Below, piece by piece: positions 7,070 through 12,464 of a stretch of DNA of 12,464 nt. Made by a program: the position numbers and the translations under genes. How positions within the stretch are numbered: position 1 is the first letter of the stretch; every line of letters begins with the position of its first letter. The notes under the pieces were generated by a model that was not told the origin of the DNA, searched no databases, and saw nothing but the letters and a program-made list of their open reading frames with translations. The DNA lies in contig JAQWUF010000017.1 in the NCBI GenBank assembly GCA_029242295.1, forward strand, positions 1-12,464. The letters are read 5' to 3'. This DNA comes from UBA2040 sp002332715 (GTDB taxonomy: Bacteria > Bacteroidota > Bacteroidia > Flavobacteriales_D > Crocinitomicaceae).

Positions 7070-8301
7070 TCGTTCAAAGAATAAATTGTCAAGCCACTGC
7101 GCATTTTAGGTTCAACCCAAGTCGATTTCGGAGGCATAATCATATTGTTGTCAGCTACTTTTTTCACTTGATCCATTGACACAGGATAGAGAATAAATGC
7201 AATATCAAAACCGCCTTTATACATTTTTTTTTTGAGGTTATCTAGTTTCTCAGTACCTGAAATAAATTCGACATTTTTATCTGTCTTTAAATCTTTAATT
7301 CCTAAAATTGGGGTCAAAACATAATTTGTTAGGATTTCCGCATCAAGAGATTTAACAGGATGATCAGTCTCGATAATATGGTCTTTGCATATTAAAGAAT
7401 ACCAATTATCATTCATCATCATGATAATTTCATGCTCTAGGTTCGATTTACGTTTTTTATTCAACGCTTTAACCTCGAAATTTTTTGTCAAAGAATTGAT
7501 GAATTCTTCTTCGCTCAAATCTTCTATGTTCCGCACAATCCGATTGTATTCAAAAACCTTTAATTTGCTCTCGTCAATTAAAAAGCTAAGAAAGTAACCG
7601 TCCTTATCACAAGACCTATTTTTTTCAATTCTAAGTTGATTCAAGGCCGCTGAAGAAGCGCTTCTGTGATGACCGTCCGCAATATAACATGCGTCAATTT
7701 CTTTAAAGTATTTTGATATTTGTTCACTAATATTTGTTGGTAGCACCCAAAGTTCATGCTTTAATTTATCGGTTGTAGTGAATTCGTAATCAGGACGTTG
7801 AGAGGTGGATTGATCGAGAAGAGTGTCTAAACCATCAATTTTTTTATGACACAATAAAACGGGTTCTGCATTATATCCAACTAAGTCTAAATACTTAGTG
7901 AAAAGTTTTTCTCTTTTGGTTAAAGTGGCTTCATGCTTTTTAACCCTACCTTCGTTGTAATCACAGGCACTTGTTGCGGCAATAATCCCGGTATATTCTT
8001 GATTGTCGCCAGATTGTCGATAAATATAAATGGACGGTGTTTCGTCTGTAATTAAAATTCCTTCGTCGATAAATCTTTGATATTGTTCTTTGACCAGGTT
8101 AAGCCGAGACTCCAAATCTAATACTTCGGCTTCTTCTCTGTGAAGGTCAAAATCTGGATTTATGATATGTAAGAAGGAGTATGGGTTACTCTGCATTTTA
8201 GCCTTCAAAACATTCGTCCTGTAGGTATAAAATGGACGTGTAGCAACCAAGTGAACTTTGTCACGAACAGGACGCAGAGCTTTAAATGGTCGAATATCCA
8301 T
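7066..8301 (-). CDS. DUF1015 family protein with DGHHR motif
   Basis: A 411-residue cytoplasmic protein of the uncharacterised DUF1015 family. Recognisable points are the N-terminal MDIRPFKALRPVRDKV, the YSFLHIINPDF segment (41-51), IYIYRQ (91-96), a VKKHEATL block (120-127) and the signature YIADGHHRSASS (206-217). The DGHHR core resembles the nucleotide-binding or phosphoryl-transfer motif of ParB-like domains, a group that includes the archaeal free serine kinase SerK; that similarity is from memory and untested. The gene begins three nt after the serA stop and overlaps yggS, so it is translated together with serine synthesis. DUF1015 genes next to serA and serC recur in several phyla, which supports a role in serine or phosphoserine metabolism without proving one. 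No signal peptide or membrane segment is seen. Confidence 0.9.
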   Translation of the reverse strand: MDIRPFKALRPVRDKVHLVATRPFYTYRTNVLKAKMQSNPYSFLHIINPDFDLHREEAEVLDLESRLNLVKEQYQRFIDEGILITDETPSIYIYRQSGDNQEYTGIIAATSACDYNEGRVKKHEATLTKREKLFTKYLDLVGYNAEPVLLCHKKIDGLDTLLDQSTSQRPDYEFTTTDKLKHELWVLPTNISEQISKYFKEIDACYIADGHHRSASSAALNQLRIEKNRSCDKDGYFLSFLIDESKLKVFEYNRIVRNIEDLSEEEFINSLTKNFEVKALNKKRKSNLEHEIIMMMNDNWYSLICKDHIIETDHPVKSLDAEILTNYVLTPILGIKDLKTDKNVEFISGTEKLDNLKKKMYKGGFDIAFILYPVSMDQVKKVADNNMIMPPKSTWVEPKMRSGLTIYSLNE

Positions 8302-8304
8302 CGT

Positions 8305-9267
8305 CTAGTTAAATCTACCGAAGTTTGAAATAATTAAATCAGCTAATTCTTCTCCAATACGGTCTTGAGCTTCAACAGTTGCAGCACCAATATGAGGTGT
8401 ACATGCAATTCTAGGATGGCTTAAAAGGGCCTGTTTAGGACTAGGTTCGTTTTCAAATACATCTAATCCTGCCGCAGCAACTTTTCCGCCATCAAGAGCT
8501 TTTATAAGTGCATCCTCATTAATTACACCACCTCTTGCTGCATTTACAATACGAACACCGTCTTTCATAAGGGAAAACTCTCTTTCACCAAAAACAGCAT
8601 TACCATCATTTTGTTTAGGTACATGCAAAGATATGAAATCCATTTGATGAAGATTTCCATGTAAATCAGTAGAAACGTCAATAGAAACGTTAACAGGATT
8701 GATTCCGTGCAACAACGGAAGGTTAACATTAACAGTTTCAGCATCAATTCCGATAGCGACAACTTTCATTCCACTACCTATAGCATAAGAAGCTAAACTT
8801 TGACCGATTCTTCCAAATCCAATAATACCCAAGGTTTTTCCTCGTAATTCAATTCCTTTTCCAAATTCTTTTTTCAAAGTTTTAAAATCACCAGATTCTA
8901 TGTTTTTGTAACTGGAGTTTAAAAAACGTGATATGGAATAAAGTTTTCCCATCACGAGTTCAGCAACTGATTGAGAAGATGAAGCAGGTGTATTTATTAC
9001 GATTCTTCCAGCTTCTCTTGCGTATGAAACGTCGATGTTATCCATTCCAACTCCACCACGTCCAATCAATTTTAAATTAGAACAGGCATCAATTACCTCT
9101 TTTCTAACTGTGGTTGCACTTCTTACAAGTACAACTTCGAAATTTTTATCATTTACTGCAGTTATTAAATCTTCTTGTTCAACTTTATCTGTTACGACAG
9201 TGTAACCAGCTTCTTCAAGTTTTAATTTTCCGGAATTTGATATTCCGTCGTTTGCTAATATTTTCAT
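8305..9267 (-). CDS. serA: D-3-phosphoglycerate dehydrogenase, short form
   Basis: Oxidises 3-phosphoglycerate to 3-phosphohydroxypyruvate with NAD, the first step of serine synthesis. The 320 residues cover only the catalytic and NAD domains of the D-2-hydroxyacid dehydrogenase family. Visible are the GRGGVGMDNID block (69-79), the Rossmann glycine motif GFGRIG (150-155), the catalytic arginine R245 in NAARGG, E274 in FENEP, and H292 in TPHIGAAT. There is no C-terminal ACT domain, so the serine feedback inhibition known from the long forms is not expected by that route. The TAA of serC is followed immediately by this ATG. The family contains other 2-hydroxyacid dehydrogenases of similar length, but the serC neighbour makes SerA the best call. 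Confidence 0.93.
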   Translation of the reverse strand: MKILANDGISNSGKLKLEEAGYTVVTDKVEQEDLITAVNDKNFEVVLVRSATTVRKEVIDACSNLKLIGRGGVGMDNIDVSYAREAGRIVINTPASSSQSVAELVMGKLYSISRFLNSSYKNIESGDFKTLKKEFGKGIELRGKTLGIIGFGRIGQSLASYAIGSGMKVVAIGIDAETVNVNLPLLHGINPVNVSIDVSTDLHGNLHQMDFISLHVPKQNDGNAVFGEREFSLMKDGVRIVNAARGGVINEDALIKALDGGKVAAAGLDVFENEPSPKQALLSHPRIACTPHIGAATVEAQDRIGEELADLIISNFGRFN

Positions 9268-10332
9268 TTATCCTTTGGATCTTGTGAATTCATTCATTAA
9301 ATCCACCAAAACTTTTACGCTTGAAAGTGGGAGTGCATTATACATTGATGCTCTGTATCCTCCGACAGATCGATGTCCTTTAAGTCCGACGATGTTAGCA
9401 TCATTCCACATTTTGTCAAATTCATCTTTCAAAGATTCGTCCGACAAAAGAAAAGTAGCATTCATTTTAGAACGGTCATCTTTGTTCACGGTAGTTGTGA
9501 AAAGAGGGTTTGTATCTATTTCATTATAAAGCAATTCAGCTTTAGCATTATTTTCTTTTTCAATTGCCGCGAGACCACCATTTGCAATAGCGTTTCTTAA
9601 GTTGAGCATTGAAACATAAATAGAAAAGACAGGAGGAGTGTTTAACATAGAACCTTTCGCAATTTGCGCAGCTAGGTCCATATATGTTGGCATAAATTTA
9701 GAAGTAGATTGGCTCAATACTTCATTTTTCACAATATACAGGGTAGCCCCAGCTGGTCCTAGATTTTTTTGAGCCCCAGCATAGATCAAATCAAAATCGG
9801 CAACATTGATCTCTCGTGAAAAAATATCCGATGACATATCACAGACTATACTTCCTGAATACTCTGGGAATTTTTGATATTGCGTTCCGTAAATCGTGTT
9901 GTTTGATGTAAAGTGAAGGTAGTCCATATCCGAAGGGACAGCAAAGTCTTTAGGGATATATCCGAAATTTTTATCTTCAGAACTAGCAATTGTAATAACA
10001 TTCATTCCAACTTTTCCAGCTTCTTTCATGGCCCCACTTGCCCAAGTACCCGAATTGATATAACCAGCTTTTCCAGATCTCATCATATTCAAAGCTGCAA
10101 TTGAGAAACCTAAAGTTGCTCCGCCTTGAAGAAAAGCAATTGAGTAGCCATCTGGGACATTAAGTGCTTTTTTTACCAATTCAATAGTTTCATCCACAAC
10201 AGCCACAAAATCTTTATGACGATGTGAAACTTCTAATATGGATAATCCATTAAAATCAAGAACGGCTTTGGAAGCTTCTTGAAATACATTTTGTGGAAGG
10301 ATACAAGGTCCTGCTCCGAAATTATACTTCAT
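9268..10332 (-). CDS. serC: Phosphoserine aminotransferase
   Basis: PLP-dependent class V aminotransferase that converts 3-phosphohydroxypyruvate and glutamate to phosphoserine and 2-oxoglutarate; it can also serve pyridoxine synthesis. The 354 residues are close to the usual length (about 360). Visible are the N-terminal NFGAGPCILP (4-13), SHRHKDF (36-42), the cofactor-contact segment FLQGGATLGF (67-76), the aspartate D165 that pairs with the PLP ring in CDMSSD, and the Schiff-base lysine K189 in YAGAQKNLGPAG. It is the first gene of the five-gene operon and abuts serA with no spacer. Its start lies only 13 nt after the T-run of the THX terminator, and I find no TAnnTTTG box between the two genes. 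Confidence 0.96.
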   Translation of the reverse strand: MKYNFGAGPCILPQNVFQEASKAVLDFNGLSILEVSHRHKDFVAVVDETIELVKKALNVPDGYSIAFLQGGATLGFSIAALNMMRSGKAGYINSGTWASGAMKEAGKVGMNVITIASSEDKNFGYIPKDFAVPSDMDYLHFTSNNTIYGTQYQKFPEYSGSIVCDMSSDIFSREINVADFDLIYAGAQKNLGPAGATLYIVKNEVLSQSTSKFMPTYMDLAAQIAKGSMLNTPPVFSIYVSMLNLRNAIANGGLAAIEKENNAKAELLYNEIDTNPLFTTTVNKDDRSKMNATFLLSDESLKDEFDKMWNDANIVGLKGHRSVGGYRASMYNALPLSSVKVLVDLMNEFTRSKG

Positions 10333-10345
10333 ACTAATATTAATG

Positions 10346-10374
10346 AAAAAAAAGCTACCCGATTGGACAGCTTT
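10346..10374 (-). terminator. Hairpin terminator between THX gene and serC
   Basis: On the minus strand AAAGCTGTCC pairs with GGGTAGCTTT (10 pairs, two of them G-U) across the loop AATC, followed by a run of eight T in total. It lies 8 nt after the THX stop codon and ends 13 nt before the serC ATG. It may fully end the THX transcript or act as a partial terminator in front of serC. Confidence 0.85.
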
Positions 10375-10382
10375 AAGTTAAA

Positions 10383-10622
10383 CTATTTTTCGTCAGTTTT
10401 CTTCGTTGTTTTCTTTGCTGCTGCTTTTTTTCCCGGTTTTTTCGCCGCAGTTTCTTTTTTGGGAGCTGCTTCTTTTTTCGCTTTAGTAGCAGGTGCTTTT
10501 TCTTTTTTAGGTTTGGCAGAAGAGGCTACGACAGCAGGTGTTGACTTCTTTTTTGGTCTAGTATTACCATACGAACCGATTGTTCTTTTTCCTTTTGCAG
10601 TTTTTTTATCGCCTTTTCCCAT
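10383..10622 (-). CDS. 30S ribosomal protein THX with Lys/Ala-rich tail
   Basis: The first 26 residues, MGKGDKKTAKGKRTIGSYGN followed by TRPKKK, match the small-subunit protein THX (bTHX, first seen in Thermus as a peptide of about 27 residues) in spacing and composition: the GKGDKKT start, the central G-S/T-YG and the RPKKK end. THX binds in the head of the 30S subunit among rRNA helices. From about residue 27 to 79 the protein is a disordered repeat-rich tail of Lys, Ala, Pro and Thr with KKETAAKKPGKKAAAKK-like stretches, resembling histone H1 or AlgP tails. The tail is probably a nonspecific nucleic-acid binder (inference). It has its own TATATTTG box overlapping the trmH end and a terminator after it. 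An alternative reading is a small histone-like protein, but the N-terminus favours THX. Confidence 0.85.
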   Translation of the reverse strand: MGKGDKKTAKGKRTIGSYGNTRPKKKSTPAVVASSAKPKKEKAPATKAKKEAAPKKETAAKKPGKKAAAKKTTKKTDEK

Positions 10623-10661
10623 GAGTTTGTAATTTTTATTTCGTTATTTTTATGTAATAGA

Positions 10662-10669
10662 CAAATATA
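10662..10669 (-). promoter_or_regulatory. Probable -7 box of the THX gene promoter
   Basis: The minus strand reads TATATTTG, an exact TAnnTTTG match, ending 39 nt before the THX start codon. It lies just past the trmH stop, so the -33 region falls inside the trmH 3' end. No clear TTG is at the expected spacing, so the promoter rests on the -7 box alone. Confidence 0.5.
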
Positions 10670-10674
10670 GTACT

Positions 10675-11355
10675 CTATTTAGTTTTTTCCATTAATCGTC
10701 TGTGAATTTCTTGTTCAATTTTATCACCATTCCTGATGATTTTTGTTGCCCACTTAATCTTTAATTTGATTTGTTCTTCTTTTGAGAGAACAAAAGAGAT
10801 GTTTTCGTTTTGTAAACGATTCCTTAATGATTGCAAAGTTAAAGCAACTGCAACTGAAATATTATAACTCTCTGTAAATCCATACATTGGGATTTTAACA
10901 AAGTAATCAGCGTTATCAACAACTTCGCTGGAGATACCATTCATTTCTGTTCCGAAAACGAGTGCCATGGGGCAATCTAAAGGTAGTTCTGATAATTTAG
11001 TATCTTTTTCATGTGGGGTAGTGGCCACGATTTTATACCCTTTGGATTTGAGTTCGTTTAAACATTCTAAGGTCGGGTTTATCCCATTACCATAGCTATA
11101 TAAGTCAACCCATCGTCCGGCTCCTCGAGCAATATCTCTTTGAATCTTGTATTCGTTGTTTTTTTCAATCGTGCGCAATTCTTGAATGCCAAAACAGTCA
11201 CAAGTGCGCAGAATTGCACTCGCGTTGTGTTCCTGATAAACATCTTCAAGAACTACTGTTAAGTAATTTGTTCTTAATGCTGCAATTTCTTCAAATAACT
11301 CAACTTTTTTTGAGCTAATCATATTGTTTAATTCAGTAAGAACATCCTCTTCCAT
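10675..11355 (-). CDS. trmH: TrmH-family tRNA/rRNA 2'-O-ribose methyltransferase
   Basis: SPOUT-fold methyltransferase that moves a methyl group from SAM to a ribose 2'-OH; closest in layout to TrmH, which makes Gm18 in tRNA. Numbered from the start chosen here (226 residues), motif 1 is LEDVYQEHNASAILRTCDCFGI (36-57, with conserved N44 and R50), motif 2 is LVFGTEMNGISSEVV (132-146) and motif 3 is IPMYGFTESYNISVAVAL (155-172), which form the trefoil knot and SAM site. A charged helical C-terminus follows. The reading frame extends to an ATG at 11382, but that codon and the next residues lie in the loop and stem of the HU terminator hairpin, so ATG at 11355 is the likely start. Specific substrate (tRNA G18 or another site) cannot be settled from sequence alone. 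Confidence 0.9.
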   Translation of the reverse strand: MEEDVLTELNNMISSKKVELFEEIAALRTNYLTVVLEDVYQEHNASAILRTCDCFGIQELRTIEKNNEYKIQRDIARGAGRWVDLYSYGNGINPTLECLNELKSKGYKIVATTPHEKDTKLSELPLDCPMALVFGTEMNGISSEVVDNADYFVKIPMYGFTESYNISVAVALTLQSLRNRLQNENISFVLSKEEQIKLKIKWATKIIRNGDKIEQEIHRRLMEKTK

Positions 11356-11366
11356 TTCTTTAAAAT

Positions 11367-11394
11367 AAAAAAAGGGAATCATAAGATTCCCTTT
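11367..11394 (-). terminator. Intrinsic terminator of the HU gene
   Basis: On the minus strand AAAGGGAATC and GATTCCCTTT form a perfect 10-bp stem with the four-base loop TTAT, followed by a run of seven T in total (three of them inside the stem). It begins 22 nt after the HU stop codon and its T-run ends 11 nt before the trmH start chosen here. Confidence 0.93.
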
Positions 11395-11416
11395 GTAATA
11401 TATTCAATTGAATTTA

Positions 11417-11689
11417 TTAATTCACTTTTCCAGCTAATTCAGAACCAGCTTTGAATTTCACTACATTTTTAGCAGCGATTTTGATTTCTTTTCCAGTTTG
11501 AGGGTTACGACCTGTTCTAGCAGCTCTGTTTGAAACTGAGAAAGATCCAAATCCAACTAATGAAATACGATCTCCTTTTTTCAACGCTTGTCCAGTTGTT
11601 TCAACGAATGCATCTAATGCTTTTTTAGCGTCAGCTTTAGTGATTCCGCCGTGTGATGCCATTGCATCAATTAATTCTGCTTTGTTCAT
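11417..11689 (-). CDS. hup: HU-type histone-like DNA-binding protein
   Basis: A 90-residue nucleoid protein that binds and bends DNA as a dimer; exactly the family length. The N-terminal helical dimerisation part runs to about residue 45 (MNKAELIDAMASHGGITKAD...). It is followed by the family signature from VGFGSFSV through RAARTGRNPQTGKEI (45-70), which carries the DNA-binding beta arm with the intercalating proline at N63-P64. The C-terminal KNVVKFKAGSELAGKVN closes the fold. It has a good promoter and a strong terminator, so it is a highly expressed single-gene unit. The symbol is generic, because HU and related paralogues in this phylum cannot be told apart here. Confidence 0.97.
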   Translation of the reverse strand: MNKAELIDAMASHGGITKADAKKALDAFVETTGQALKKGDRISLVGFGSFSVSNRAARTGRNPQTGKEIKIAAKNVVKFKAGSELAGKVN

Positions 11690-11730
11690 AATTTTAAGTT
11701 TTAATTAAAGTTCTTTTTAATATTTCAAAG

Positions 11731-11759
11731 CAAATATAGCTGAATATCAATGCAACCAA
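11731..11759 (-). promoter_or_regulatory. Bacteroidota-type promoter of the HU gene
   Basis: On the minus strand a TTG (11757-11759) lies 18 nt before TATATTTG (11731-11738), which matches the TTG/TAnnTTTG arrangement. Transcription would begin near 11725 with a leader of about 35 nt that is A/T rich and has no Shine-Dalgarno. The 166-base spacer between fmt and HU shows no other gene. Confidence 0.7.
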
Positions 11760-11855
11760 CGGTTTGACTGTTAAAAAGGGGTGTTTTTGTGGAAAAAAGA
11801 TTGGTTTTGTGCATAACAGCCCGTAAAATCAAGGAGTTTAACTGTTTTTTCACAT

Positions 11856-12464
11856 TTATTTAATTATTTCTAAGTCCAAAATTGAATTGCCCCGACTAAA
11901 TTCTTCATTGGTCATGCGCCTTTTTCCTTCAATTTGTATCTGTTCAATGGCTATATAATAGTCACCACAAGGGAACATAAAAGTATTTTCATTAGACATA
12001 TCCAATTTTTGCTTGGAGTTAATGTTAGAAACGGACGAATTAAATAGTTTGCACGTAAGTTCTTTACCTTTAAATCTGATATTACACCACGAACCTGGAT
12101 AAGGACTGAGACCTCGCATGAAATTATGAACTTCAGCTACCGTGAGGTCCCAATTTATTTTACAATCCGCTTTGAATATTTTCGGGGCACTTTTTAAGTT
12201 TTCTGTTTTTATGTTATCCTGATCCAAAGCATGAACAGAATTTTCACTGATTTGAATTATAGTCTTGTTCATTACCTCAACACCAATTGCTGCCAATTTA
12301 TCGTGCAACTGCCCAGCAGTCATGTCTTCAGTGATTTCAATTTTGTCATTTAGGATTATCTTCCCAGTATCAATTTCTTTTTCAATAAAAAATGTAGAAA
12401 CTCCAGTAGTTTTTTCACCGTTTATAATGGCCCAATTAATAGGAGCTGCTCCTCTATAATTGGG
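11856..12464 (-). CDS. fmt: Methionyl-tRNA formyltransferase, C-terminal two-thirds (cut by window edge)
   Basis: Formylates the initiator Met-tRNA with 10-formyltetrahydrofolate. The frame is open to the window edge at 12464, and 202 residues are present of about 310. It opens with PNYRGAAPINWAIINGE, the conserved LLPxYRGAAPI loop of the catalytic domain, and continues with TTGVSTFF and EKEIDTGKII, where the aspartate of IDTG is the catalytic Asp (Asp144 in E. coli). The conserved Asn and His of the NxH motif would lie just outside the window. The C-terminal OB-like tRNA-binding domain contains KINWDLTVAEVHNFMRGL followed by SPYPGSW, typical of Fmt. An internal ATG at 12323 is not the real start, because the family motifs continue upstream of it. 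The gene appears intact within the window. Confidence 0.95.
   Translation of the reverse strand, partial: PNYRGAAPINWAIINGEKTTGVSTFFIEKEIDTGKIILNDKIEITEDMTAGQLHDKLAAIGVEVMNKTIIQISENSVHALDQDNIKTENLKSAPKIFKADCKINWDLTVAEVHNFMRGLSPYPGSWCNIRFKGKELTCKLFNSSVSNINSKQKLDMSNENTFMFPCGDYYIAIEQIQIEGKRRMTNEEFSRGNSILDLEIIK

Noticed and set aside
10279..10632. Plus-strand hydrophobic Phe/Ala-rich frame opposite the THX gene
   Set aside because: Its composition is the complement of the Lys/Ala-rich THX tail. The conserved THX N-terminus, promoter and terminator are on the minus strand.
11402..11413. 12-bp palindrome ATTCAATTGAAT just after the HU stop
   Set aside because: AT-rich, without a T-run or repeat partner, next to a much better terminator; probably chance in AT-rich DNA.
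12265..12459. Plus-strand frame at the right edge
   Set aside because: It is opposite fmt, whose conserved RGAAPIN and IDTG motifs are clear on the minus strand.

Overview
The window looks like ordinary chromosome from a low-GC member of the Bacteroidota, most likely Flavobacteriia (order Flavobacteriales). The evidence is a type III glutamine synthetase, a pdhA-pdhC pair without pdhB, a serC-serA-DUF1015-yggS cluster, the small ribosomal protein THX, A-rich translation starts with little Shine-Dalgarno signal, and promoter boxes of the Bacteroidota type (TAnnTTTG). I cannot name the genus. I see no mobile elements, CRISPR arrays, tRNA or rRNA genes.

Left part, plus strand (1-5795): glnN (ammonia assimilation) ends at a strong intrinsic terminator. 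An orphan NarL-type response regulator follows with its own promoter. A 348-base gap without a convincing gene comes next, then pdhA and pdhC (E1 alpha and E2 of pyruvate dehydrogenase), closed by a hairpin terminator that is shared with the convergent minus-strand operon.

Middle, minus strand (transcribed from 10332 down to 5805): serC-serA-DUF1015-yggS-DUF1684. The junctions are 0 nt, 3 nt, a 4-nt ATGA overlap and a 4-nt ATGA overlap, so this is one translationally coupled unit. It joins two steps of serine synthesis (SerC is PLP-dependent) to a PLP-homeostasis protein, an uncharacterised DGHHR-motif protein and an exported uncharacterised protein. serB is not present.

Right part, minus strand (12464 down to 10346): a 5'-truncated fmt, then the HU gene, a TrmH-type 2'-O-methyltransferase gene, and a gene for ribosomal protein THX with a long Lys/Ala tail. 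This is mostly a translation and nucleoid neighbourhood. HU and THX each have a TATATTTG -7 box. Both are followed by perfect or near-perfect hairpin terminators whose T-runs end only 11-13 nt before the start codon of the next gene (trmH and serC). The hairpin after HU also shows that the longest possible trmH reading frame starts too early.

No spectacular new system is visible. The most useful leads are the coupled DUF1015 and DUF1684 proteins in the serine operon, the terminator-abutting starts of serC and trmH, the histone-H1-like tail on THX, and the atypical receiver of the orphan regulator.
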